Below are positions 25,601 to 32,815 of a DNA stretch of 38,531 nt, piece after piece. This DNA comes from Anaerolineaceae bacterium (GTDB lineage: Bacteria; Chloroflexota; Anaerolineae; Anaerolineales; Anaerolineaceae). The translations under genes and the position numbers were made by a program. The stretch lies in contig JAGOVY010000005.1 of NCBI GenBank assembly GCA_018060515.1, positions 1 through 38,531 on the forward strand. The letters run 5' to 3'. Numbering within the stretch: position 1 is the first letter of the stretch; every line of letters starts with the position of its first letter. A model generated the notes under the pieces. It had not been told where the DNA came from and ran no database searches. It saw only the letters and a list, made by a program, of their open reading frames with translations.

Positions 25601-26516
25601 CCAGTGCTCTTAATACTATCAAATCGTTTTCGTGAAAACCGCCTTTTTTGTTGCTTTGCAAGTCGAGTACGCCGAGAATGCGGTTTTCCACCTTGAGTGG
25701 AAGCACAAATTCGGCTTTTGTATTGGGCAGCACATCGTATGGGAGATATATCGGATTGTCCGAAACATCGGTAATCAAGAACTCCTGACCGGTACGGGCG
25801 GCTTCTCCAATTAGCCCTTTGCCAGATTCCGCCTTGACAAACGGGTTCTCTGTATTAGGCCCGAGTTTGAGTGAGCTGGCGCGGAAAATTAACTTATCGG
25901 TGGCATCATCAATGGTGAAAATTGTAACGTGATAAAGGTTGAAAGAGCTTTTAATCAGGTTTGCAACACGGGCGCAGAGTTCGTTGAGATTAAATACGGT
26001 GGCAATTTGTGAGCTCACCGAGCGTACAAGTTGGATTTGTTCAAAGCGCCAATTCTTAAGTGTAGCCTGCCGGTTCACCTGCATGGAGAGGCCAGCCAAA
26101 GAAGAGATGGTTTCAAGTAGGCGAATCTCATCTTTGGAGAAGTATTCAGACGGCGGCTTTTCTGCCTGAATAACCCCAAGTTGATAGCCCTGGGTGATCA
26201 TGGGCAATGCAATCGCGGTTGGTCTTCGTAGATCTTTTTGATGATTCCGGAATCGTTGAACGAGATGCTTATTTGAAAAAGCTCTTTTTACGATCAGAGG
26301 TGCATTATCGTTGAGGATGTTGATTACGGGTTCTTCACCGGGCAGCGGGTAGAGGGCTTCTGCAAACCAAAGAGTAGTTTGGCATGAGAATTTTGCAGAG
26401 ACAAAGTCTTCCAATACTCGCTGCAGGTGGATAGAATCCGGCTGCTTTACAAGCTCCTCGCCTAACTCGAGAACCTCGCTCCACATTGCTGAGAAATCAT
26501 CGGATGCAGAACTCAT
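22668..26516 (-). CDS. Six-GAF-domain PP2C (SpoIIE/RsbU-type) serine phosphatase
   Basis: A 1282-residue soluble sensor-phosphatase. Six GAF-like domains follow one another at about 25-148, 165-318, 330-490, 505-665, 675-840 and 847-1015. The second and third match the GAF pattern best (SGKGLIGEAARTG, VLPLKVENRILGVLDLQS; IAVPLLHGDTVLGVLDMQS). A helical linker at 1016-1045 with ERELQLARQIQKAFLP leads to the SpoIIE-type PP2C domain (1050-1268). That domain keeps its metal ligands in REVGGDFYDF (Asp1067), ADVADKG (Asp1085), YTDGVTEA (Asp1205) and SDDLTML. By analogy with RsbU it would dephosphorylate the STAS protein encoded upstream. Its start overlaps the RsbW-type gene by four bases. No membrane segment is seen. 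Confidence 0.92.
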   Translation of the reverse strand: MSSASDDFSAMWSEVLELGEELVKQPDSIHLQRVLEDFVSAKFSCQTTLWFAEALYPLPGEEPVINILNDNAPLIVKRAFSNKHLVQRFRNHQKDLRRPTAIALPMITQGYQLGVIQAEKPPSEYFSKDEIRLLETISSLAGLSMQVNRQATLKNWRFEQIQLVRSVSSQIATVFNLNELCARVANLIKSSFNLYHVTIFTIDDATDKLIFRASSLKLGPNTENPFVKAESGKGLIGEAARTGQEFLITDVSDNPIYLPYDVLPNTKAEFVLPLKVENRILGVLDLQSNKKGGFHENDLIVLRALADTIAIAVENARLFNNLEQRAAQVKAVAEISSAISSILDLDQLLREVVQIIVKRFGIPYTHIFTVHSNRGKVIFEAGTGPKAAKLKPNSWAFDLDSSIGIIPHVSRTGKTYISNNVEADPLYFHSRNFSQQVKSEIAVPLLHGDTVLGVLDMQSDVLNRFTEDDRSMLETLATGIAQAIRNARLFRSERWRSSVADSFRETAGSLNSNLALPDMLNQVLAALEANLPCDASAIWLLNGDSDRAIIDRPLQLAAVRGISSTVIKETFVKSITIQSLLNTDLDDEPVKIRKPSEPIGPLGTACKFKRNYSSIAVPLRSGDEILGVMTLAHRAAGRYGKEAATISLTLANYAAVAIQNARLYSTAQEEAWSSTVLLQVAEAMQFITTVDSLFATITRLTPLLVGIDQCAIYLGRSDNETYDLKSWYGFQPASNEKIVSDADAIALLKLKATLSPVFIHNPVDELGLTSMAQMDEKRTLVLVPLLAHGDLQGGLLVSHNSQNNAGLEVKFTDQTLAILQGIAQQTAVGLENIRLLENRQEEAYITAVLLQVAQAVVSQSNLDNILDTIVQLMPILAGVDTCAIYLWDKQNLSFTPAKAVAPSRDEENQIIEQMYFSGEFPLLDKLIESDQMAACRLDDPEQSSKLWKTLECDQEYPSITTEGSSWLLGFPLGILEEKYGVLLARETNIQTAYHQKRVELIKGVAQQTSLAIQNERLKIEMVGRERVERELQLARQIQKAFLPHTLPTLQGWDFDLRWRTAREVGGDFYDFFKTRDNRLGIVIADVADKGMPAALYMTVTRTLIRSAIQTLDSPAEVLKRVNELLVEESQNGMFVTAIFALLDPVTGIMEYANAGHNLPLLFRGNTQKIEHLKKGGIALGVVENATYASHKLKIKERDTMLLYTDGVTEAFSSTGDLFSESRLVEALRENSYEAASDLLQNLEEIIDRFRKGEPPSDDLTMLALHRLPTSQPHSRRSSPADD

Positions 26517-26923
26517 GCACTAATTCTTTTTACCATTTGTAGAATATTCTTATTACCGGAATATACGAACTGAACATCGTCTACAAGTTGGCGTATCATA
26601 TAAAAGCCTAAACCATGATTTTTACGATTACGAATTTGAAAACCTAAATTGGGGGCAGGTACGCTGCTTGGGTCGAAGGGAATGCCGGTGTCTTCAAGGG
26701 TAATTTTGATGCCATCTTCCAACCGGGTACAGGTGCAGGAAATCTCACCCATGCCTTCACCCCCATAGGCGTGTTCGATTATATTAGAAACAGCCTCATC
26801 CACGGCTGTTTCTAATTCGAATATTTCCTTGAATGAAAGACCTGTCTGTTTTGCTTCAACCTGAACAAAATTCGCAATTTCCGCCAGGCTCTCATAACTG
26901 CCAGGGAAGATGCGCTTTTTCAT
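26513..26923 (-). CDS. RsbW-type anti-sigma factor / serine kinase
   Basis: A 136-residue GHKL-fold protein. The N-box is ELETAVDEAVSNIIEHAYG, the G1 box EDTGIPFDP, and the G2 box NHGLGFYMIRQLVDDV. In this family the protein binds a sigma factor or other client and phosphorylates the partner STAS protein on serine. It lies 15 bases after the STAS gene and overlaps the phosphatase gene by four bases, so all three are made together. No sigma factor gene is present in the window, so the client is unknown. Confidence 0.92.
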   Translation of the reverse strand: MKKRIFPGSYESLAEIANFVQVEAKQTGLSFKEIFELETAVDEAVSNIIEHAYGGEGMGEISCTCTRLEDGIKITLEDTGIPFDPSSVPAPNLGFQIRNRKNHGLGFYMIRQLVDDVQFVYSGNKNILQMVKRISA

Positions 26924-26938
26924 TTCAGGACAAATTTG

Positions 26939-27274
26939 TTAGAAAGATCCGACAGCCGACACAACATCATCAAATATTTTAAAAACATTATCAAAACCAG
27001 CGAGGTTGAACACCGAGAGGATATTTTCAGGTAAGCCTGCCAACACCAAATCTCCACGGTTATACCGGCGGCTGCTTTTTAAACTTGAAATCAGCACCCG
27101 CATACCAGCACTGGAGATAAACTCCAAGTCAGAAAAGTCCATCACCACCTTGTATCGACCTGATTCATGGATTTCGGACAATTCTTCAGCCAACCGAGGT
27201 GAAGTGGCGCTGTCAACGCGGCCTGTAACTTTTAGGACGTCACAATGCTTGTATTGAGTGGTTACGATTTCCAT
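26939..27274 (-). CDS. STAS-domain anti-sigma factor antagonist (RsbV/SpoIIAA type)
   Basis: A 111-residue single STAS domain with the phosphorylation site in SDLEFISSAGMRVLIS; the second Ser of the SSAG motif is the expected target. When dephosphorylated it would bind the RsbW-type protein and free its client. The ATG at 27274 is chosen because GGAG lies five bases upstream and EIVTTQYKHCDVLKVTGRVD matches the usual N-terminus. An in-frame ATG at 27301 sits six bases after a TATAAT box and would be a leaderless start, adding nine residues. It is first in the three-gene module. Confidence 0.9.
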   Translation of the reverse strand: MEIVTTQYKHCDVLKVTGRVDSATSPRLAEELSEIHESGRYKVVMDFSDLEFISSAGMRVLISSLKSSRRYNRGDLVLAGLPENILSVFNLAGFDNVFKIFDDVVSAVGSF

Positions 27275-27307
27275 ATTATCTCCATTTTGATTAAATTCCA
27301 TTAAAAG

Positions 27308-27316
27308 ATTATATCA
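27308..27316 (-). promoter_or_regulatory. Extended -10 promoter of the partner-switching operon
   Basis: TGA-TATAAT on the minus strand (TATAAT at 27308-27313) lies upstream of the STAS gene. The expected start of transcription falls at about 27301, giving a leader of about 27 nt to the chosen ATG. No clear -35 box is seen. The 130-base divergent spacer up to the LysM gene contains nothing else recognisable. Confidence 0.55.
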
Positions 27317-27442
27317 CGCCAGTATTATGTAAAAAAGTTATACGGGTCAGGATTTATTTGTGGTATGATGAAATTAATCAACTCGATATAAACATGGAAT
27401 TGCTGAAAGAATAAAAATTAAAAGATATTGTATAGGATACAT

Positions 27443-28165
27443 ATGAAGGAAAAAGACAACCCTCAAGATGTAATTGATAAGTACTCAAAAAGGCAGCGGT
27501 TTATGCCTTATGTTCTTGGCGCCCTGGCAGGGTTACTCGCGGTTGGCGGCATTTTTCTCATCATCAATTTTGCCATGGGAAAAGGCAAACCTTTTAGCAG
27601 CCTCTTTTCCACACGCACACCGACCCCAACAGTTACGTTCACCCCAACGGCAACGGTGCCTTCTCCGACGCCATCGATGACTCCCACCATTACGGAAACT
27701 CCAACCCCTGAACAAACTGCAACACCCTCTGGGCCTCAGTATTACACAGTGAAAGAAGGCGATGATTGCTGGTCGCTGGCCACAACATTTAATGTTGATT
27801 TGATGGTACTGCTGACAATGAACAACTTTCCTGATGGTACCTGTCCGCTGGTCCCTGGAACGGACATCATCATACCGGCGCCAGGTCAGGAGCTGCCAAC
27901 CGCAACGCCGCTGCCAGATAATTTGCCAAGGGGAACCGAGATTTTGTACACGATCATGCAAGGCGAAACCCTGCAGGATATCGCCACCAGATTCTTCACC
28001 ACGGTTGAAGATTTGATGCGCCAAAACCAGATCACAAACGTGGATCTTATCTTTGTCGGTCAGCGAATTAAAGTCAGGGTGAACCTGGTTACGATCACCC
28101 CAACTGTACGCCCAACCAGCACTCTGGCGCTGCCCATCACACCCACGCCAACACCCAGAAGGTAA
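27443..28165 (+). CDS. Membrane-anchored protein with two LysM domains
   Basis: A 240-residue envelope protein. A cytoplasmic N-terminus precedes one membrane segment (about 22-43). A Thr/Pro-rich linker (about 53-92) follows, then LysM 1 (YYTVKEGDDCWSLATTFNVDLMVLLTMNN, about 98-145) and LysM 2 (LYTIMQGETLQDIATRFFTTVEDLMRQNQ, about 167-215), and a second Thr/Pro tail. LysM modules bind peptidoglycan or chitin-like glycans. No catalytic domain is attached, so it may be a wall tether or receptor. The ATG at 27443 with AGGA upstream is preferred to a TTG at 27428. It is divergent from the signalling operon. Confidence 0.88.
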   Translation: MKEKDNPQDVIDKYSKRQRFMPYVLGALAGLLAVGGIFLIINFAMGKGKPFSSLFSTRTPTPTVTFTPTATVPSPTPSMTPTITETPTPEQTATPSGPQYYTVKEGDDCWSLATTFNVDLMVLLTMNNFPDGTCPLVPGTDIIIPAPGQELPTATPLPDNLPRGTEILYTIMQGETLQDIATRFFTTVEDLMRQNQITNVDLIFVGQRIKVRVNLVTITPTVRPTSTLALPITPTPTPRR

Positions 28166-28225
28166 TAAACCTGTAAAGCTTTTTTCTGACTGCAGAAATC
28201 GCGCAGCGCATCACTTACTGAAGAT

Positions 28226-28262
28226 TACAAAAATGACCTCCTGTCATGTTTGACAGGAGGTC
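28226..28262 (-). terminator. queG terminator
   Basis: A perfect 12-bp stem (28235-28246 with 28251-28262) has a TGTT loop. On the minus strand it is followed by ATTTTTGT. It lies four bases beyond the queG stop and may also stop LysM-gene transcripts from the other side, though no T-run follows in that direction. Confidence 0.85.
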
Positions 28263-28265
28263 TCA

Positions 28266-29315
28266 TTATGCCTGGTTAAGCTGTTCAAGCGCCCATTGAG
28301 CAGTTGCCTGTACGACTGGGTCCTGGCAGTTTGTTTGGGTGCGCCGGATTAATTCCACTGAATTAACCGATTTCATATTTGCCAATCGAATTAGAATATT
28401 ACGAATTAAGCCCCTCCACCTTGTTCGCGCCAATGCAGTTGATTTGAACCTGTCGGTGTAATCCTGCTGGCTGAAGATCAAGATCTCTTCCATTTCTATA
28501 AGGCTGAACTGCTCAGCGTTCTGGTGGGATTTAAATTTTGCAAGCGCGGTATTCCATGGGCAAACCATCTGGCAGATATCACAGCCAAAGAGCCATACCC
28601 CCATTTGCTCTCGGATTTCTGCTGGAATGTCACCTTTATTTTCAATCAATTGATAGCTGAGGCAGCGATTCGAATCGATAACCCGACCGGGGAGGATACA
28701 ATGCGTAGGACAAGCTTCGATGCAGCGGGTGCAAGTGCCGCAATGATCGCCGACAAAGGGCTTGTCGGGTTCGAGTTGTAACGCAGTAAAAATTTCTGCC
28801 AGCAAAAAGGCGGAGCCATGAGATTGTGAGAGGATGCATGAGTTTTTACCAACCCAACCAAGCCCGGCGCGAGTGGCTAACTCCCGCTCGAGGATAGGCG
28901 CGCTGTCAGAATAAACGCGTGGCGGCGGGAGAGATGGATCTATTTCTGTAAGGAAGCTGATCAGGGGAGAAAGCAAGCGGGGAATGCGCGCATGATAATC
29001 TTCACCTGCGGCGTAGCCGCAAACCAACCCAGTTTCATTTTGCCGCAGCGCTTCGATTGGGTGCAATGAGTAGGGCAGCCCCAATACGATGATTGATTTT
29101 AGGTTGGGATATAGCTTTTCGGGCGCACGGCGAATTTCGATATGGTACTGGGTTGCCAGATACTGCATTCCCGCTTGCATGCCGCGATCCAGCCAGGATA
29201 GATATGCAGAGTGCGTCTTCATTTCAAGTGCGGTTGTGATTCCACATAACGAAAAGCCAAGGCTTTCAGCCATGGCTTTGATTTCGGATTCGAGTGAATT
29301 TGCTTTGTCAGTCAC
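28266..29315 (-). CDS. queG: Epoxyqueuosine reductase
   Basis: QueG reduces epoxyqueuosine to queuosine in tRNA anticodons, the last step after QueA, using cobalamin and two [4Fe-4S] clusters. The 349-residue protein has the N-terminal cobalamin-binding domain (GLPYSLHP, AGEDYHARIPRLL, YSDSAPILERELATRAGLGWVGKNSCIL). The ferredoxin-like cysteines follow in CGTCTRCIEACPTHCI and CDICQMVCPWN, and the C-terminus has HEAT-like helices. Translation appears to start at a GTG (29315) with a poor ribosome-binding site, so a later ATG cannot be excluded. It follows the NBR1-Ig lipoprotein gene by 39 bases and is probably in the same transcript. Confidence 0.94.
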   Translation of the reverse strand: MTDKANSLESEIKAMAESLGFSLCGITTALEMKTHSAYLSWLDRGMQAGMQYLATQYHIEIRRAPEKLYPNLKSIIVLGLPYSLHPIEALRQNETGLVCGYAAGEDYHARIPRLLSPLISFLTEIDPSLPPPRVYSDSAPILERELATRAGLGWVGKNSCILSQSHGSAFLLAEIFTALQLEPDKPFVGDHCGTCTRCIEACPTHCILPGRVIDSNRCLSYQLIENKGDIPAEIREQMGVWLFGCDICQMVCPWNTALAKFKSHQNAEQFSLIEMEEILIFSQQDYTDRFKSTALARTRWRGLIRNILIRLANMKSVNSVELIRRTQTNCQDPVVQATAQWALEQLNQA

Positions 29316-29354
29316 TTTGATCAGCGGATGAGGTGATTCCTGATTGCTGGTTGA

Positions 29355-30047
29355 TTAAGGCGTCGGAGAAGGCGTAACGCTTGGGGTTGCAGTAATGGTG
29401 ATGGTGGGGGTGGCTGTTCCGGCTGTTGGCGTTAAATCCGATACGACGATGAAGATGTTCATAACATCGCCGAATACATAACCACTGGCGTTGTACATTT
29501 TCCAATAACTACTGAAATTGCCTTTTGTCATCGGAGCGGTGAATGGAACGCTCACATCTGCATAATCGCCAGGTCTGACTTCAGCCGTGAGTTTAAAGTT
29601 CATGCGATCATCTTTCCCTTTCAGGTTTCCTTCAAGGTAAAGGATGGAGAAGTCTTTCGTCCAGGTGGTTTTTCCAGTGTTGAGCAGGCGCCAGGTCTTT
29701 ACAAAACTCTCACCGGGTTTCATGATTGTCCCATCAGGAATGGTCACATCAGAAATAAATTGAGCATTGTCTTGGGTGTTCGAGGGCGGGGTTGTAGTTT
29801 TTATAGACGGTTGAGTCGCCATTCGCGTTGGCGTAGAGGGGCTGGGTGTGGCTGTTGGGGATGGTGTGAAGGTTAACGTGGCCGTTGGTACTAAGGCTGC
29901 AGATTGGGTAAGCTGCGACTGAACTGTTGCTGCAATTTCTGTCATTTTCTGATTCGTGTCAGCGGTGGGTTTGCTGCCGCAGGCTGAAAGGGCCAGGGCT
30001 GCCGCGAGGATTACCAGGATGCTAATGATTGCTTGTTTTTTGCACAT
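29355..30047 (-). CDS. Lipoprotein with an NBR1-type Ig-like domain
   Basis: A 230-residue exported lipoprotein. The signal peptide ends in LALSAC, with Cys23 as the lipidation site. A Thr/Pro/Ser-rich linker spans about 50-90. The single Ig-like domain (about 95-205) has the pattern of the NBR1 domain: ISDVTIPDGTIMKPGESFVKTWRLLNTGKTTW-like strands (Trp and the NTG turn) and a final strand ending in FIVV. A Thr/Pro tail closes the protein. The domain is generally thought to mediate binding; the ligand is unknown. It has a clear promoter and a GGAGG ribosome-binding site, and is followed by queG in the same direction with no evident functional link. Confidence 0.82.
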   Translation of the reverse strand: MCKKQAIISILVILAAALALSACGSKPTADTNQKMTEIAATVQSQLTQSAALVPTATLTFTPSPTATPSPSTPTRMATQPSIKTTTPPSNTQDNAQFISDVTIPDGTIMKPGESFVKTWRLLNTGKTTWTKDFSILYLEGNLKGKDDRMNFKLTAEVRPGDYADVSVPFTAPMTKGNFSSYWKMYNASGYVFGDVMNIFIVVSDLTPTAGTATPTITITATPSVTPSPTP

Positions 30048-30081
30048 GATTCTATGCCTCCAATAAGTTTTGAAGCCACTA

Positions 30082-30110
30082 ATTGTCAGGCAAGTTTAAG
30101 GTATTGTCAA
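30082..30110 (-). promoter_or_regulatory. Promoter of the NBR1-Ig lipoprotein/queG unit
   Basis: TTGACA (30105-30110), 17 bases, GACAAT (30082-30087) on the minus strand. The leader is about 28 nt and carries GGAGG at 30057-30061. Confidence 0.6.
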
Positions 30111-30149
30111 GTGCGGATAGAAGAAGAGCATCACAAGCAGACTTTGGAT

Positions 30150-31052
30150 TTATGGGGCATACTGCCAGAGCATTGCCGGATCAATAGGTTGGAACTTGCC
30201 TGAAGAAACCCAGATACAGTAATTCCAGCGTTCAATTACGGTGGATTCAGGATCGTACGTCGAGAAAAGATTAAATTGGGCTTCCGAGGGCCCGACCCTG
30301 GATTCGAGATGCAGATGCTCGGCAGCTGAGTTGCCAGAATTGCCCGCTTTACCGATCCCTTCTCCGCATGTAATTTCATCGCCAACCTTAAACGTTGGAG
30401 GTTCAATCAGGTGGGCATACAAAATGTAGATCGATTTTTCAGAATCAGACATCCTGATTGGCTCCATATCCTTGAAAAGCGGGTTTGAAACACAGGGTTG
30501 AATGATATCGATGTTTTGCTGTGGTATCGGAGTCGGCAGCGAAAGCGATCCAAGCATTGCAGGCGAAATCCTCTCAAGAGGGGTTTCGATGAGAATGGCG
30601 TTGCCATATGGAAAGCGATCTGAAATAACCATTGCCACCCTGCCACTGAGGATCGATTGTACCGGGTGGTTGAGCATGGAGGTCATCTCTTCGAAGGTAA
30701 AGAACGCCAGGTCGACAGCTGGGTGACCATCATCCTGATATGGCGCAGGCGGAGTGAAACCTTGTGAGGTGATGCTGTGCAAGTCATGCAGCTCGATATC
30801 CTTTAATGGTGAGCAAACCTGGTCGACCATCTCAGCGGTGGGGGTTGCAGTTGGGCTGGGTTTCAAAGTTGCGGTGGGAGATGCCGCAAGTGTGGGTGTT
30901 CGTGTTTCGGTTGGCAGACTGGTCGCTTCAACTGGCTCGGAGCTGGTCGGAACTAAGGAGAAGGTAGTACAACCGCAGAGAACAAGCAGAGTAAAAGTGG
31001 AAATCAATTTTCTTAACGCGGTGTTGCGTCTTAATGTGAGTGGTTTCAGCAT
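30150..31052 (-). CDS. M23-like (lysostaphin-fold) lipoprotein
   Basis: A 300-residue exported protein. The signal peptide ends in the lipobox VLCGC (Cys28). A Thr/Pro/Ser-rich linker spans about 40-75. The peptidase M23 fold covers about 100-255. Zinc ligands are visible: His110 and Asp114 in GHPAVDL and His248 in EHLHLE, with the second-shell His214 in YAHL. The active site looks intact, so peptidoglycan endopeptidase activity is plausible. An insertion of about 45 residues (160-205) separates the first and second halves. The start has GGGAG just upstream and overlaps the preceding 114-residue gene by seven bases, so the two are co-translated. Confidence 0.85.
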   Translation of the reverse strand: MLKPLTLRRNTALRKLISTFTLLVLCGCTTFSLVPTSSEPVEATSLPTETRTPTLAASPTATLKPSPTATPTAEMVDQVCSPLKDIELHDLHSITSQGFTPPAPYQDDGHPAVDLAFFTFEEMTSMLNHPVQSILSGRVAMVISDRFPYGNAILIETPLERISPAMLGSLSLPTPIPQQNIDIIQPCVSNPLFKDMEPIRMSDSEKSIYILYAHLIEPPTFKVGDEITCGEGIGKAGNSGNSAAEHLHLESRVGPSEAQFNLFSTYDPESTVIERWNYCIWVSSGKFQPIDPAMLWQYAP

Positions 31053-31390
31053 TCAGCTCCCACATTGACGAGTTTGCTATCTTGTACTTCGGTTTCATTA
31101 AGGATGACTGAGCATGAAACGTAGAGTTGGCTGACAGGTGCATTATTCTTAATATGAAGGGTGAACTCAATGGTATCGATAAAGACGCCTATCATCAACG
31201 ATTCGCTGATTAGTTCGTGGTGCTCATCAAGCAATTTAAAATCAATCGTGGGTCTGGAAGAGGGATCGTTTAATTTCAACCAAACCTGTACCCGCCGATG
31301 ATCTGGCAGCAGAGCTGCGCGCAGATTCTCTATGCGCGGGCTGGAGGTTGCCGGTGTGGGGGCTGAGGGTGCCTGCATCGGTGGTTCCAC
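31046..31390 (-). CDS. Small protein of unknown function
   Basis: No family is recognised. The 114-residue protein begins with a Pro/Ala/Ser-rich stretch (about 2-20) and continues into alternating strands (VQVWLKLNDPSSRPTIDFKLLD, TIEFTLHIKN, SQLYVSCSVILNE). This suggests a small beta-sandwich. There is no signal peptide. The start may be the GTG at 31390, two bases past the DUF1015 stop, or an ATG at 31378; neither has a strong ribosome-binding site. It overlaps the M23-like lipoprotein gene by seven bases and follows DUF1015, so the three form an operon. Confidence 0.6.
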   Translation of the reverse strand: MEPPMQAPSAPTPATSSPRIENLRAALLPDHRRVQVWLKLNDPSSRPTIDFKLLDEHHELISESLMIGVFIDTIEFTLHIKNNAPVSQLYVSCSVILNETEVQDSKLVNVGAEC

Positions 31391-31392
31391 TC

Positions 31393-32712
31393 TCAGGCGG
31401 TAATTTTGCGGGCTTCCATATAGAAGCGTTTTTCATGCGCTTCGCCCATTGAAAAGGTTTTACGTGGCAGCGCGCCTTCAAGCAATACTGTACGGATTAG
31501 TTCATCCTTTGACATTGCTGGCAGGAAAACCCCCGTGTTGCCGGGTTTGGTTGACAATGTAAAAAGCGCATCAGCCCCATGCACATAATCAATCTCGCCG
31601 ACTGCAGAACTTTGAACCATCTTATCGAGGAGAGGTTGGAGTGAGCCGACAACAAGGTTAGTCTGAGGGTTGGAGATCTCTCCCAGCCTATAACCGCGGG
31701 GAGTTACCAAGCCAAAGCGTTGGGTTTTACCGGAGGTTTGACTTACCTTCTCGGCTAATTCACCACTGGTGGGCATACTGGTGAAAATAAGATTCTCGCC
31801 GAAATGCTTTTGTAAATCCGCTTCTATGTCAATTTTTACGTTAAATAAAACGCGATGGATGGGTTCAAACTCAAGCCCGTGATCGTGAATGTTTTCAATT
31901 TCCACCAGGGCATAGCGGGAAGGGTGGTCCATGCCAACGGTCGGTTTGAGCGATTCCCAGATTGATTTGGCGGTTGCGAGTGAATGGTTGCCGTCACCAA
32001 CGGCGAAGAGCAGCAACCCTTTGTCCCGCGAAACACCGTATTTCTTGTAGAAGCGTTCTGGATCAGCCAGCGACTCGAGGTTGGCAAGAACACTTTTTTC
32101 CAGACGATTGTCGTCTACGATATACCCTGAAAGGTGGCCGCTGTTCATCATCAAATCAAAATCATACGCAAGCGGCAGCTTCTGATGCTGTTTGGCGACT
32201 GTGCCGATTACTTTGTCTTTGGGGTCATCGATTAAGACGAGAATATGCGGCAATTCCAAGGGGGCTTCTTTACGAATGCGTACACGAGGCGGCAGGCGGT
32301 CGATAATTGTGCCTTCTGTCGCGCGGATGAGGCTTTGGGAACCAGCAGAAAAATCATAACATTCAAGGTCAAGCGCAAGAATTATTCCGCGGCGGGTTTT
32401 GCCATCTACGGTCCGTTCCACATAAATCATGCGTTCCAAAGGTTGAAGGACACCTTTGGAAAGGTATTGCTCCATCTTCACGTGGGTGGATTTTACACGG
32501 CGGGCTTCTTCTTCTGAACCCAGATAAACCTCTGGTAAAACCAGATGGTAGGTAGAAGGAGCATCACCTACGATTTCTGCAACCTGGTGCCAATACTCAG
32601 GTTGTGAGGTGTACTGATCGCAAGCTACGACTGCCCACTTTGTAAGATCTACATGAGCATCCGGAAGTAAAATGGCAGGTATTTGGACACCGATTTGCGG
32701 ATAATTTTTCAT
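31393..32712 (-). CDS. DUF1015 family protein
   Basis: A 439-residue cytosolic protein of the widespread DUF1015 family, recognised by its ordered motifs: VVACDQYTSQPEYW near the N-terminus, LPEVYLGSEEEARRV, the central LFAVGDGNHSLATAKSIWESL with the conserved D-G-N/H-H, and ALVEIENIHDHGLEFEPIHRVL. The biochemical activity of this family is not settled. The length is typical. AGGGAG lies upstream of the ATG. It leads an operon with the 114-residue protein and the M23-like lipoprotein. Confidence 0.85.
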   Translation of the reverse strand: MKNYPQIGVQIPAILLPDAHVDLTKWAVVACDQYTSQPEYWHQVAEIVGDAPSTYHLVLPEVYLGSEEEARRVKSTHVKMEQYLSKGVLQPLERMIYVERTVDGKTRRGIILALDLECYDFSAGSQSLIRATEGTIIDRLPPRVRIRKEAPLELPHILVLIDDPKDKVIGTVAKQHQKLPLAYDFDLMMNSGHLSGYIVDDNRLEKSVLANLESLADPERFYKKYGVSRDKGLLLFAVGDGNHSLATAKSIWESLKPTVGMDHPSRYALVEIENIHDHGLEFEPIHRVLFNVKIDIEADLQKHFGENLIFTSMPTSGELAEKVSQTSGKTQRFGLVTPRGYRLGEISNPQTNLVVGSLQPLLDKMVQSSAVGEIDYVHGADALFTLSTKPGNTGVFLPAMSKDELIRTVLLEGALPRKTFSMGEAHEKRFYMEARKITA

Positions 32713-32733
32713 TGTCTGTCTCCCTTCAAAACT

Positions 32734-32742
32734 ATTTTACCA
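32734..32742 (-). promoter_or_regulatory. Extended -10 box for the DUF1015 operon
   Basis: TGG-TAAAAT on the minus strand (TAAAAT at 32734-32739). The leader is about 15-20 nt and contains the AGGGAG ribosome-binding site. Confidence 0.4.
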
Positions 32743-32761
32743 GAATGAAATCTTCAACTAT

Positions 32762-32791
32762 ATTAAAACCTCCCAAGGAGTTTGGGAGGTT
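32762..32791 (-). terminator. degV terminator
   Basis: A perfect 10-bp stem (32767-32776 with 32782-32791) has a five-base loop. On the minus strand it is followed by TTAATATAG. It lies 25 bases past the DegV stop codon and upstream of the DUF1015 promoter. Confidence 0.75.
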
Positions 32792-32815
32792 AGATTATCC
32801 AGAGAAAAATAAAGC

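Noticed and set aside
26939-28165. A sigma factor gene next to the anti-sigma/antagonist pair
   Set aside because: Both strands were examined; the only upstream gene is the divergent LysM protein.
28166-28225. A terminator for the LysM gene from the TTCTG/CAGAA repeat
   Set aside because: The stem is only five base pairs with no T-run after it; the stronger 12-bp hairpin just downstream is oriented for queG.
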